A stretch of 64,000 nt of DNA, taken from Palsa-360 sp963719875. Its GTDB lineage: Bacteria; Acidobacteriota; Terriglobia; Acidiferrales; UBA7541. Shown piece after piece: positions 35,543 through 44,775 of the stretch; the first letter of the stretch is position 1, and each line of letters begins with the position of its first letter. Below the pieces are notes generated by a model. That model worked only from the letters and a program-made list of their open reading frames with translations. It did not search any database and was not told where the DNA came from. The translations under genes were made by a program, and so were the position numbers. The stretch covers positions 2,604,001-2,668,000 of the forward strand of contig CAVRDJ010000002.1 in assembly GCA_963719875.1 (NCBI GenBank), read 5' to 3'.

Positions 35543-36477
35543 ATGATTGCCATTCCCTCACGGCACAAGTCTCTGACGTTGCTTGCGGGCGTCGTCATCG
35601 CGCAGGTGCTGATCCTGGCCGTGCAGATCAAGCGCGAGCGGCAGGTGCGGCTGATCCGCGTGTGGACGGTAGAACTGATTTCGCCGCTGCAGCGCATTGG
35701 TTCCTGGACGATCAATGGGGCCGCGCACGGCTGGGGGGATACATCGGCCTGCGCAGCGCGCAGAAAGAAAACGATGCCATGCGCGCCGAGCTCGACCGGC
35801 TGAAAGTGCGCAATGCCGAACTCGAGGGCCGCGCCCTGGAAGCGGACCGGCTGGCCGCGCTGCTCAATTTTCGCAACGCCCATTCCGACACTCCCATGAT
35901 CGCCGCGCGTGTGATCAGCGCGAGTCCGGATTCCGGAAGTCTCGTCGTAAATATTGACCGGGGTTCGCGCGATGGCATTCGGCGCGACATGGGAGTAATC
36001 ACGCCGGACGGTGTGGTCGGGAAAATATTCGCCGTCTATCCTGACATTTCGCAAGTCCTGCTGATGGGTGACAAAGATAGCGGCGTGGGGGCCCTCTTGG
36101 CGGACACGCGGACGCAAGGGCCCGTGAAGGGAACGGGCGAGCCGCTGCTTTCCCTCGAATACATCAGTAGCGACGAGAAGGTTACGGTTGGAGAGGCGGT
36201 GTTGACTTCCGGACAGGACCGCATTTTCCCAAAAGATCTCCCCGTGGGCAAAGTCGTGGACTTTGTATCGGACCCGAAGACGCCTTTCATGAAGATTCGC
36301 GTAAGGCCGACTGCCCATTTGGATCGCCTCGAAGAGGTTCTGGTCCTGCAGAGCAGGCAAGAGCTGAATTTGAAGAAAGCCTCGGATGCCGAGACCGCGC
36401 CAGTCGCGTCTTCAGCCGCATCGAGGGCAGCTGTGGCGCCAGCGTTGCCGGCAAAAAAGACAACAGACGTGCATTGA
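35543..36477 (+). CDS. mreC: Rod shape protein MreC, reading frame broken at a G6 run
   Basis: The N-terminal part (MIAIPSRHKSLTLLAGVVIA, with one membrane helix and ELISPLQRIGSWTINGA) is in the frame opening at 35543. The rest (GGYIGLRSAQKENDAMRAEL, a coiled coil, then VINIDRG-like NIDRGSRDGIRRDMGVITPD and MreC beta-domains up to VLQSRQELNLKK) is in another frame. The switch falls in the six-G run at 35733-35738; one extra G would fuse both into 311 residues, the normal MreC length. MreC links MreB to the wall synthases in the periplasm and is needed for rod shape, so a base-call error or true slippage is more likely than loss. The C-terminal tail is Ala-rich. Confidence 0.85.
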
Positions 36478-36507
36478 TCCAAGCTGTGGGAACGTAAGCA
36501 GGAGACA

Positions 36508-37038
36508 ATGGAAAGCACAGAAGTCTATATCGGGCCAGAGCCCCACATCGAGGTGCACAAGTACTACGCCGGGGTCGTACCTATTGTCGTGTTGCTGGCG
36601 CTGGTGCTGCAAGCGTTTTTTCCGGTGTACATCCGATCTGCCCGCTATCTCGAATTGCCTTTGTTGGTGACCCTTTACTTTGCGCTCAGCAAGCGCAATC
36701 CGTCTTCCGGGTTGATCCTGGGGATGGTGGTGGGGCTGCTGCAGGATAGTCTGAGCCGCGCCCCGCTGGGCCTTAACGGGATTGCGAAAACGTTGGTCGG
36801 TTACCTCGGCTCCTCCCTGGGGGCCCGGATTGACGTGGAACATCCCATCGCACGGTTCCTGCTGACGGCCGCCTTCTACTTGTTCCATCACGCCGTCTTC
36901 ACGCTAACGACCCGAGCACTGCTGGCCCAACGGAATGAAACCTATATTTCGGGTCCGATTCTGATCGCTTCGCTCGTGAACGCCGTGATCGCCATTGGCT
37001 TGTTCCCGGTACTCGACCGGTTTCGGAAACCTTCCTGA
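36508..37038 (+). CDS. mreD: Rod shape-determining protein MreD
   Basis: 176 residues with about five membrane helices (YAGVVPIVVLLALVLQAFFP, LPLLVTLYFALSK, GLILGMVVGLLQDSLSRAPL, FLLTAAFYLFHHAVFTLTT and GPILIASLVNAVIAIGLFPV). The MreD signature GLLQDSLSRAPLGLNGIAK is present. GGAGACA precedes the ATG, 30 bp after the mreC stop. Integral membrane partner of MreC in the elongasome. The hydrophilic N-terminus (MESTEVYIGPEPHIEVHKYY) is a bit longer than usual. Confidence 0.93.
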   Translation: MESTEVYIGPEPHIEVHKYYAGVVPIVVLLALVLQAFFPVYIRSARYLELPLLVTLYFALSKRNPSSGLILGMVVGLLQDSLSRAPLGLNGIAKTLVGYLGSSLGARIDVEHPIARFLLTAAFYLFHHAVFTLTTRALLAQRNETYISGPILIASLVNAVIAIGLFPVLDRFRKPS

Positions 37039-37159
37039 GGGGTATCCGATACGATGCGCAAGACCTTGCACAGTTTTGCTGCAAATGCTAGTGTGGACGA
37101 TGGTTAGGTGTGGAGAAAACCTATACGGTGTGCGGCTCTAAGGACCGCACGGAGTCTCT

Positions 37160-39028
37160 TTGGCTTTCTCTCTAATGAATGATAAACGGCTGCCGACGGA
37201 ACGGCTGACCGTTGTTTCCTATGTCATCGTAGGGGTGATCTCGCTGCTGCTTTTTGGTTTCTGGAAGCTGCAGATCATTGATTCGGAGCGCTACGCGCAA
37301 ATGGCCGAGCGCAATCGCGTGCGGTCGATTCCGATCATTGCCCCGCGCGGCTCCATGCTCGATCGGGAAGGCCGCGTCCTCGTAGACAACTACCCTTCCT
37401 TCAGCGTCCTGTTGTTGCGTGATGCTCCCGAGCAAGTCGAGAAGCTCTTGCCGCAGATTGCCGACGGATTGGGTATGACGCTCCAGGACGTGAAGCAGGA
37501 GATTGAGGCTTCCCGGGCCATGCCGAAATTCCAGCCGATCGTAATCAAACCGGAAGCAAGCCCGTCCGATATCGCCTTCATCGAGTCCCATCGCGTCGAC
37601 ATCCCCATCCTTGAAATGCTGATGGTTCACCGCCGCCGCTACCCGCACGGCGATATGCTCGCCAATGCGGTTGGTTACGTGGGCGAAGTAAGCGCGGAGC
37701 AAGTGGAGGCTTCGGATACCGGCCTGAAACCGGGCGACATTGTCGGGAAAACAGGCCTCGAGCGCCAATACAATGAAACGTTGATGGGTACGGACGGTTT
37801 GCGGCGCGTGATTGTCAACAGCATTGGCAAAGAAGTGGGCCGCCTGGAACAGAAGGACGCCATTCCAGGCAAGCCGATCCAACTGACCATCGACTACGAT
37901 CTGCAAAACGTTGCGGATACCTACATGGCCGACAAAGAAGGGGCGGTCGTCGCCATGGATGCGCGCACCGGCGAAGTCCTCGCAATGGTCAGCCGGCCCA
38001 CCTTTGATCCCAACGATTTCGCCATCCGCATTCCCACGGCGGAATGGCAGGCTCTCAATTCGGATCCCCGGACTCCCTTGCTGAATCGTGCCATTCAAGG
38101 GCAACTTGCCCCGGGATCGGTCTTCAAGATTGTCATGGCCACGGCCATGCTTGAGTCCAAGGATGTCCCGGCGAATTTCACCGCGTTTTGTCCAGGACAC
38201 GCTAATTTTTACGGACGAACTTTCCACTGCTGGCGGCCGGCGGGACATGGCAACGTCGATCTCCACACCGCCATCGTGCAATCCTGTGACGTATTCTTCT
38301 ATACCCTGGGACAGCGGCTGGGAATCGATCGGATCCATCAATACGGCGCCGGCTTGGGCCTGGGCCGCCGCACCGGCATCGACTTGCCGGGCGAGGAACC
38401 CGGTCTTATGCCTTCGGAAGAATGGGTCCAGCGCGTCTACCATCATAAATGGTATGCGGGTGAAACAATTTCGGTGGCCATCGGGCAGGGATCCGTTACA
38501 GTTACTCCGCTTCAACTCGCGCGTATGATCGGTGCGGTGGCCAACGGCGGCGACTTGCCCCAGCCGCACATGCTGAAGAATCTCAACGCCAAGATGGATC
38601 GCTTTCCTCTGGCCGAGGACACGGTCGAACAAGTCACGCAGGGAATGTACGGCGTCATCAATGAAGGCGGTACGGGATCGAGCTTGAAGCTTCAGAATAT
38701 CGAGTTCTCCGGCAAGTCAGGGACCGCCCAATTGATGAGCTACGATGCCGGAAGCAAATTGGGTAAGAAAGGGAAAGAAACCAATGGATGGTTTGTAGGC
38801 TACGCGCCGCGGCGCAATCCGGAGATCGTGGTTGCGGCAGTCATCCAGGGCAGTAGCGAGCATGGGGGGACGACAGCAGGGCCCGTGGTGCGCGATATTG
38901 TCAAAGCGTATTACGACAAGAAGAGCGGGATAAAAGTTCAGGAGTACACGGCAAAGGAAGGCCGGCCTAAAGTCATGCCGACCTCCGTGGACGATCCATC
39001 CCTGTCCCAGGATCTGCCCAGCCGGTAA
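37160..39028 (+). CDS. mrdA: Penicillin-binding protein 2 (MrdA), peptidoglycan transpeptidase
   Basis: 622 residues from TTG at 37160, which has GGAG five bases upstream; ATG at 37175 has no ribosome binding site. One N-terminal membrane helix (VVSYVIVGVISLLLFGFWKL). The dimerisation module (APRGSMLDREGRVLVDN) precedes a class B transpeptidase domain with Ser320-Val-Phe-Lys323 in APGSVFKIVMA, Ser375-Cys-Asp377 in QSCDVFFYTLG and Lys519-Ser-Gly-Thr in GKSGTAQL. It cross-links peptidoglycan during elongation, together with RodA encoded 6 bp downstream. All active-site motifs are intact. C-terminal 50 residues are hydrophilic. Confidence 0.96.
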   Translation: MAFSLMNDKRLPTERLTVVSYVIVGVISLLLFGFWKLQIIDSERYAQMAERNRVRSIPIIAPRGSMLDREGRVLVDNYPSFSVLLLRDAPEQVEKLLPQIADGLGMTLQDVKQEIEASRAMPKFQPIVIKPEASPSDIAFIESHRVDIPILEMLMVHRRRYPHGDMLANAVGYVGEVSAEQVEASDTGLKPGDIVGKTGLERQYNETLMGTDGLRRVIVNSIGKEVGRLEQKDAIPGKPIQLTIDYDLQNVADTYMADKEGAVVAMDARTGEVLAMVSRPTFDPNDFAIRIPTAEWQALNSDPRTPLLNRAIQGQLAPGSVFKIVMATAMLESKDVPANFTAFCPGHANFYGRTFHCWRPAGHGNVDLHTAIVQSCDVFFYTLGQRLGIDRIHQYGAGLGLGRRTGIDLPGEEPGLMPSEEWVQRVYHHKWYAGETISVAIGQGSVTVTPLQLARMIGAVANGGDLPQPHMLKNLNAKMDRFPLAEDTVEQVTQGMYGVINEGGTGSSLKLQNIEFSGKSGTAQLMSYDAGSKLGKKGKETNGWFVGYAPRRNPEIVVAAVIQGSSEHGGTTAGPVVRDIVKAYYDKKSGIKVQEYTAKEGRPKVMPTSVDDPSLSQDLPSR

Positions 39029-39034
39029 AAGTCG

Positions 39035-40123
39035 ATGCAAAAGGGCACAAGTATCCGCGATTATGATTGGTGGCTGCTGGCCACGGCGTTTGCCATCTGC
39101 GGCGTAGGCGTCCTGGAAATTTGGTCCGCGACGCACGCGAGCCACCTTGTGGGAATGCACACGCACCAGGTGGAATGGATCGGCCTGGGTTTCATCCTGA
39201 TGCTCCTGTTATCCCGCGTGGACTACCATTCGATCATGGATCAGGCCCCCACCTTGTATTTGATCGCGATTATCGCGCTGATTGCGGTGCTAGCCATGGG
39301 ACACACGCGCTTTGGGGCCAAGCGATGGCTGCCTATTTTGGGCGGACTCTTGCAGGTGTCAGAATTAGTGAAGTTGATTATAATAATTGTGCTGGCGCGT
39401 TTCTTCTCGGAAGTGCGAACCGAGGAGCTCAGCCTGGTGGATTTGCTCAAGGCCGCCGCGCTGATCGGTTTTCCGCTCGCGCTGATCATGTTGCAGCCGG
39501 ACCTGGGGACCGCGCTGGTGCTGGTGCCGCTTGCTGCAGTAGGGGCCTACCTGGCAGGTTTGCAATGGAAACATTCCTTGGCCATCGTGGCGCTGGCCGC
39601 GATCATGGTGCCGGTCGGATATCATTTTCTTAAGCCTTACCAGAGAGAACGTGTTACAACATTCCTGCGGCCGGAGGAGGATCCCAAGGGCGCAGGGTAC
39701 CAGATCCTGCAATCGAAGATCGCTGTGGGTTCCGGCGGATTTTGGGGCAAGGGGCTTGGCAACGGGAGCCAAAATCAATTAGGCTTCGTGCCGGTGCGGT
39801 ACTCGGATTTTATCCTGGCGGCGCTCGCGGAAGAGCTTGGGTTTGCAGGAGTCTTCGTCGCGCTGCTTTTGTATATGTTCCTGCTGTTGCGTCTGGTTCA
39901 GAATGCCCAGCGCGCGAACGATCGAGCGGGCATGTTTCTGGTCATGGGCGTGACTGCGGTTTTGGGATTTCATGTCCTGGTGAATGTGGCCATGGTGATT
40001 GGATTTATGCCGGTCACCGGAATTCCGCTGCCTTTGATGAGCTACGGCGGTTCGGCCACCTTGTTCGTGTTTTTGGCATTAGGGCTGGTGATGAACGTTC
40101 GTATCCGGCGTTTCGTCAACTAA
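39035..40123 (+). CDS. rodA: RodA, SEDS-family peptidoglycan glycosyltransferase
   Basis: 362 residues with about ten membrane helices. SEDS family landmarks are GAKRWLPILGGLLQVSELVK, IMLQPDLGTALVLVPLAAV, GYQILQSKIAVGSGGFWGKG, GNGSQNQLGFVPVRYSDFIL, ALAEELGFAGVF and GIPLPLMSYGGSATLFVFLA. It polymerises lipid II into glycan strands as partner of PBP2, encoded 6 bp upstream. The ATG lies immediately after the mrdA stop, implying translational coupling. Confidence 0.96.
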   Translation: MQKGTSIRDYDWWLLATAFAICGVGVLEIWSATHASHLVGMHTHQVEWIGLGFILMLLLSRVDYHSIMDQAPTLYLIAIIALIAVLAMGHTRFGAKRWLPILGGLLQVSELVKLIIIIVLARFFSEVRTEELSLVDLLKAAALIGFPLALIMLQPDLGTALVLVPLAAVGAYLAGLQWKHSLAIVALAAIMVPVGYHFLKPYQRERVTTFLRPEEDPKGAGYQILQSKIAVGSGGFWGKGLGNGSQNQLGFVPVRYSDFILAALAEELGFAGVFVALLLYMFLLLRLVQNAQRANDRAGMFLVMGVTAVLGFHVLVNVAMVIGFMPVTGIPLPLMSYGGSATLFVFLALGLVMNVRIRRFVN

Positions 40124-40358
40124 GCCAGTGGCATTGCTTTCCGGCCCGCGCCGCGCTGTGAAATAAGTGAACGGCCCGCCGGTAAGAAACAAAATTTTGG
40201 AGCAAGGCAAGTGCCCAGCGGAAGAATAAACTCAATTCCAACTTCCCCGGCCGTCCCGCGTCATGGGACCGAGCGCACCCTTTTTCATGCGGGCTCGAAC
40301 TGGAGCCCGCGCCTGGTGCGCCAGGCCGGAGTGCGGCCATGCCCTCCGAGGAGTTTTC

Positions 40359-43232
40359 ATGTCGAAGGAGCTAGTGATCTCCGCGACCCCGCACGAAACG
40401 CGGGTCGCGATTATGGAAGATGGACAGCTTTGTGAAATTTACATCGAACGCGAAAAAGAATTTGCTCTAGTTGGAAGTCTTTACAAGGGCCGCGTCACCA
40501 GAGTTCTTCCGGGGATGCAGTCGGCCTTTGTCGATATCGGCCTCGATAGCGACGCCTTCCTGTACGTCAGCGATTTTCTGGAACATCTCGAGGACTACGA
40601 CCACGTTGCCCCCGTCGAGCCCAGGTTCAGCAGGCCGGAGCCGAGGAGCAGCGAGGTGTATCCTCCGACGACGACAAACGGCGGCGTGGTTCCTGAGCCG
40701 GTCCCTGTCCCTGAACCGTTAGTTGCGCCAGTCGAAAATGTTGAGCCTATTGAGGCTGCTCCCGTCATCACGCCCCTGGAAGGCGAGACCTTTCAGGTTG
40801 TCGCCAGTCAGACAGCTGCCAATGAAGGCGGTGTCCAGCCTGCGGCGCCGATGCAGCGCAGCCAGCATCCTCCGTTCCCGCAAAGAAATGACCGCGGGCG
40901 CGGCGGATTTGGCAATCGCGGCGGGCAGGGCGGGCGCAACAAGCGTTGGGGACGCCCCGGCCAGGGAGGACGCGGCGGGCGCGACCGCCGGCCACCCGGC
41001 CGCGATTTGCCGCCATCCAAATACGCTTCGCCAAATGATTCCAGGCCGCGCGAGTCCAAGCCCTACGAACCGCCTGCCGCCGACTTCGAGCCCATCATTC
41101 TGCCGGGCGAGTCGCTCTCAAAATTCAAAGATCGTGCTCCGTCTGCTCACACGGCGCCTCGAGCCGAACAATCTTCGTTCGGCGCCGAAACTTCTGCCGC
41201 GCGGCCCGCGCCACGGACTTTCACGGATGAAGAATTGTCCGCGGGATTGCCTGGATCGCTTTATGTGAGCCCGTCAGCCGCGATTCCGGAAGAGCATGAA
41301 ACTCCCACAGCGGAAGCCGAACCAGTCGCCAGCACGCAGCTGTATGTTGCCCCTTCGCCGGACGCTAAAATAGAAATCGCTCGCGACCTCGACAGCCTCG
41401 ATGCCGAATCGGGTCCGGGGGTGATGATGGACGCCCACGCTCCGAATGGCGGAAACCTCTCCGAGGAAGATGTAACCTCGCTTGCCGAACAGCTCGCCGA
41501 GGCCAAGCACGAAGAAGCGCAGGCCGGTGCTGAAGAGCGGCCGGAGGCGATCGAAGCGGTGGCCGAATCGTTTGTAGAGCCTGCGGAATTGGAAGAGTTG
41601 CAGGAAGCGATGGACTCCGATCACGAAGGTGATAAGGAAGACGATCAGGAAGACGAACACGAGGACGCGGCAGAGGAGGCCGACGCCATCGCTGACGAAA
41701 TGCATGACGAGGCGCTGGCCGCGGAGGCATCCTCCGGGCGCGGAGAAGTTCCGGGAGAAGAGCAGGGCGAAGGGCAAGGAGAATATCGGGGAGAAGAGCG
41801 CGGAGAAGAACACGCCGAGGTTCAGGAAGAATTCCGCCAGGCTGCGGAAACTCCGCTTCCGGGTGAGGGACAGCCGCCCACAAGCGCGCGCGTTTCCGAA
41901 CAGCCGCGCGCCCGCTTCCAACGGCCCATGCGCCGCGGAGGCCGTCCGCAGCGCGGAGGCCGCCGCCCCGGGCGCCCCAATCAGCCTCCGCAGCACGGCC
42001 ATCCGAGGCACGAACCGCACCGCCGCCCGCAGCTCATTTCCGAAATGCTGAAGGCCGGCGAGGAAATAATTGTTCAAATTGCAAAAGAACCACTTGGTAA
42101 AAAAGGCGCGCGCATCACCAGCCACGTCGCGCTGCCCGGCCGCTTCCTCGTCTACATGCCCACGGTAGATCACATCGGCGTCTCGCGGCGCATCGGCTCG
42201 GCCGAAGACCGCTCCCGTTTGCGGCGCCTGGTGAACGAAGCGAAGGGCACGTTTCCCGGCGGCTTTATCGTCCGCACGGCCGCTGCAGGAGCGACCGACG
42301 ACGAAATTCGCACCGACGTCGAATTTCTGGGCCGCACCTGGGACACGATTCGCGCCACCTCCGAGCAGCGCCACGCGCCTTCCTTGCTCCACCGCGATCT
42401 GAATCTCGTCGAGCGCATCCTCCGCGATTACTTGAGCGACGACTACGCCGACATCTGGCTCGACAACGAAGAGGAATTCGCCAAGGTCGTCGAATTCGTG
42501 GGCCGCTTCCAGCCCAAGATGGTTCCGCGCGTGAAGCTGTACACGAAAGACGCGCCCATTTTCGAGGAATTCGGCATCCAGCAGGAACTGGACAAGGCGC
42601 TGCGCCCGAAAGTGTGGCTCAAGTCCGGCGGCTACATCGTCATCAACCACACCGAGGCGCTCGTGGCCATCAACGTCAACACCGGCAAATACGTGGGCCG
42701 CGGCTCGACGCGCCTCGAGGACACCATCGTCAAGACCAACCTCGAAGCCGTGAAAGAAATCGTGCGGCAAATCCGCCTGCGCGACCTCGGCGGCATCATC
42801 GTCGTGGACTTCATCGACATGGAAGAGCGCCGCAACCGCGAAAAGGTGCTGGCCTCGCTCGATCAGGCCTTGCAACAGGACCGCGCGCCGTCAAAGGCGC
42901 TCGCGTTCAACGAATTCGGCCTGGTGTGCATCACCCGCAAGCGCACCAAGCAAGCCCTGGAACGCGTCCTGTGCCAGCCCTGCCCGTACTGCACCGGCTC
43001 CGGAATGGTCAAGTCCATCCCCACAATTTGCTACGAGATTCAAACCGAAGCCAAAAAAATGGCCGCCGACCTCGACGCGCAAAACATCACGCTGCGCGTC
43101 AACCCGGAAATCGCCAAGGCCCTGAAGACGCGCGAGTCCTCCCTGATCGAAGATCTCGAGCACTCCACGCGCAAGACCATCATCATCCAGTCGGACCCGA
43201 CGCTGCATTGGGAGCAGTACGATATTTATTAG
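40359..43232 (+). CDS. rne: Ribonuclease E/G with a ~475-residue insertion in the S1 domain
   Basis: 957 residues from ATG at 40359 (GAGGAG upstream). Residues 1-81 hold the first half of the S1 RNA-binding domain (GSLYKGRVTRVLPGMQSAFV). Residues 82-558 are low-complexity: an RGG-rich segment around 180-215, an acidic stretch (KEDDQEDEHEDAAEEADAI), a GEEQGEGQGEYRGEERGEE tract and a second Arg/Gly-rich piece. S1 resumes at 559 (GEEIIVQIAKEPLGKKGARI). The DNase-I-like catalytic region has INVNTGKYVGRGS, with Asn where E. coli RNase E has Asp303, while the second Asp is kept in IIVVDFIDMEERRN. The zinc link is CQPCPYC. Endonuclease for mRNA decay and rRNA processing; last gene of the cell-shape cluster. 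Confidence 0.93.
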   Translation: MSKELVISATPHETRVAIMEDGQLCEIYIEREKEFALVGSLYKGRVTRVLPGMQSAFVDIGLDSDAFLYVSDFLEHLEDYDHVAPVEPRFSRPEPRSSEVYPPTTTNGGVVPEPVPVPEPLVAPVENVEPIEAAPVITPLEGETFQVVASQTAANEGGVQPAAPMQRSQHPPFPQRNDRGRGGFGNRGGQGGRNKRWGRPGQGGRGGRDRRPPGRDLPPSKYASPNDSRPRESKPYEPPAADFEPIILPGESLSKFKDRAPSAHTAPRAEQSSFGAETSAARPAPRTFTDEELSAGLPGSLYVSPSAAIPEEHETPTAEAEPVASTQLYVAPSPDAKIEIARDLDSLDAESGPGVMMDAHAPNGGNLSEEDVTSLAEQLAEAKHEEAQAGAEERPEAIEAVAESFVEPAELEELQEAMDSDHEGDKEDDQEDEHEDAAEEADAIADEMHDEALAAEASSGRGEVPGEEQGEGQGEYRGEERGEEHAEVQEEFRQAAETPLPGEGQPPTSARVSEQPRARFQRPMRRGGRPQRGGRRPGRPNQPPQHGHPRHEPHRRPQLISEMLKAGEEIIVQIAKEPLGKKGARITSHVALPGRFLVYMPTVDHIGVSRRIGSAEDRSRLRRLVNEAKGTFPGGFIVRTAAAGATDDEIRTDVEFLGRTWDTIRATSEQRHAPSLLHRDLNLVERILRDYLSDDYADIWLDNEEEFAKVVEFVGRFQPKMVPRVKLYTKDAPIFEEFGIQQELDKALRPKVWLKSGGYIVINHTEALVAINVNTGKYVGRGSTRLEDTIVKTNLEAVKEIVRQIRLRDLGGIIVVDFIDMEERRNREKVLASLDQALQQDRAPSKALAFNEFGLVCITRKRTKQALERVLCQPCPYCTGSGMVKSIPTICYEIQTEAKKMAADLDAQNITLRVNPEIAKALKTRESSLIEDLEHSTRKTIIIQSDPTLHWEQYDIY

Positions 43233-43249
43233 GTGGATGAGCTGAACAA

Positions 43250-43276
43250 CCCATGGTTTGCTTCGCAAACCATGGG
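43250..43276 (+). terminator. Perfect 12-bp hairpin after the RNase E/G gene
   Basis: CCCATGGTTTGC and GCAAACCATGGG pair perfectly around a TTC loop, 18 bp after the stop codon. No T-run follows. It may stabilise or end the mre-rne transcript and marks the left border of the accessory zone. Confidence 0.6.
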
Positions 43277-43445
43277 GCACCTAACCAAAGAGCGGGGCTT
43301 CCCCCAGACCCTTTCTCAAGAATTGGGCCACTCGCCTCGGGTCTGGTGTCCCCACGACAGCGTCGAGATTGCTTACTATCTCGTAGAATGATTAGAAAAA
43401 TAGCATGGGACGTGACGTACTGTCCGATATCTGTGTAAACTATGC

Positions 43446-44258
43446 ATGTCAATGCCTCCTCCGTCGCTTGCGAGCCTTTGCCTAGAATGGCGTCAAGGCC
43501 TATTCTCAGATTTGCCTTGGGAGAGGGACCCAGCCAATACCCTGGCTGCGGGCGAAGCCGGCGGTTACCAAGTCAAGGCAACTGGATATCCTCACTGCGC
43601 ATATTTGAAGCCCGTCCGAGTATGCGACGAGCACAACCCCAGAGGAGCAAATGAGAAAATCGTAGCTGACTTGGCGCAGGATTTGGGTTTTAATGTGCCT
43701 CCAGTGCTCCTCCATCGCAGATTGAATGCACTGCTAGGCGAAGAAATTCGTTGCTGCGTTTCCTTGATTATGTACCCTGAACAGTATGAATGGGGAATGA
43801 TATGGGACCTCTCCATTTTCCCACCCCCCGTTCAACACCTCATCCGCGAATCGTTATCTCATTACTCTAAGACGTTCGCGCTCGACCTTCTCATAGGGCA
43901 GACTGATCGGAACAACGCTCGGAACGTCATTCTAGGAGTTGGGAGTGGGCAGCCCCGACACACCGAATTGCTTTTCTTGGATCATTCTTATACTCTTAAC
44001 TATGGGAACCGCTGGGCAAACAATGCTTGGAGTAATCTTGAAATGGTGCCCATTCCCCCTCTCTTCAGGGAATCCCTAGATAAGACGCTCGTCCTAGAAG
44101 GTGCCGATGACATTGCACAGTTTTCTGAAGAAACGATTCAGCAGATCGTTGCTCGTATCCCATCCGACTACATGAGCGACGCGCACAAGGCTACAGTCGC
44201 GACGGCTCTTGTCGGAAGGAAGAACCTAATTCGGGATTTTGTGGATCGCAATCTGTGA
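43446..44258 (+). CDS. HipA-like kinase-domain protein (HipA_2 type)
   Basis: 270 residues, shorter than HipA toxins (about 440). Kinase-like motifs: YQVKATGYPHCAYLKPVRV, with a candidate ATP-binding Lys in YLKPVR, then ANEKIVADLAQDLGF, the catalytic loop DLLIGQTDRNNARNVILG (Asp and Asn as in HipA DxxxxN) and the metal Asp in LLFLDHSYTLNYG. It lacks the N-terminal HipA lobe and any HipB-like antitoxin. The next gene starts 9 bp downstream. Both are visibly richer in A+T and in rarer codons than the flanking genes, suggesting acquisition. Possible roles are defence, persistence or nucleotide-dependent regulation; none is proven. Confidence 0.7.
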   Translation: MSMPPPSLASLCLEWRQGLFSDLPWERDPANTLAAGEAGGYQVKATGYPHCAYLKPVRVCDEHNPRGANEKIVADLAQDLGFNVPPVLLHRRLNALLGEEIRCCVSLIMYPEQYEWGMIWDLSIFPPPVQHLIRESLSHYSKTFALDLLIGQTDRNNARNVILGVGSGQPRHTELLFLDHSYTLNYGNRWANNAWSNLEMVPIPPLFRESLDKTLVLEGADDIAQFSEETIQQIVARIPSDYMSDAHKATVATALVGRKNLIRDFVDRNL

Positions 44259-44266
44259 GGCGGACG

Positions 44267-44764
44267 ATGGATTACAAATATGTTGTGTTGCGACACCAAG
44301 CATTACTGCAATCGAGCGAGCGGGAAAATTTTGCCATATTGGTCGAAGGGCGGGGCCCTAACGGTGGCGCCGTGATATTCGCAGTTGGCAGAGCTCCTGC
44401 CCTCCAATCCCATGTGAGTGAAGTCGGGTTAGAGGTCGTGCGGAAGTTTCCACAAATATTAGAAAATCTAGTGCGTGAAGCTCTCCGCGAAAAAAAGCCG
44501 ACCGAAAACGTCCTTGACTGGCTCCACAGTGGTATCTCATGGAATTTCCAGGCATCGGAGCCCCAAGTCCTGACAGACACGGACCCAATTCACCAAGTTG
44601 CATTCAAACTCTTCTCCGAGAAAGTTGCAGGGGCTGATCAACTACTCGAAAATCTACAGAAAGCCTCGCAACGCATGACGAGGCCAAGCGATATGAATCA
44701 GCGCCTCGGAGAAATTTTCCAAGCCGGACTATCTGTACCAGAGCCTGAACTCGCTCTGATGTAA
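44267..44764 (+). CDS. Small partner protein of the HipA-like kinase, unknown function
   Basis: 165 residues from ATG at 44267, with GAGG six bases upstream; an overlapping GTG at 44255 would couple it to the kinase stop (GTGA). The start MDYKYVVLRHQALLQSSERE is vaguely like DUF3037 proteins, which often accompany HipA-like kinases, but the resemblance is weak. Other visible parts are FAILVEGRGPNGGAVIFAVG, a helical region (LENLVREALREKKPTENVL) and QRLGEIFQAGLSVPEPELAL. No membrane segment or signal. Gene order and shared composition suggest it is the functional partner or substrate of the kinase. Confidence 0.6.
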   Translation: MDYKYVVLRHQALLQSSERENFAILVEGRGPNGGAVIFAVGRAPALQSHVSEVGLEVVRKFPQILENLVREALREKKPTENVLDWLHSGISWNFQASEPQVLTDTDPIHQVAFKLFSEKVAGADQLLENLQKASQRMTRPSDMNQRLGEIFQAGLSVPEPELALM

Positions 44765-44775
44765 TGTGTGGAAGA

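Noticed and set aside
41274..42875. Minus-strand frame of 533 codons opposite the RNase E/G gene
   Set aside because: Shadow of the low-complexity insert and catalytic region of RNase E/G; no independent support.
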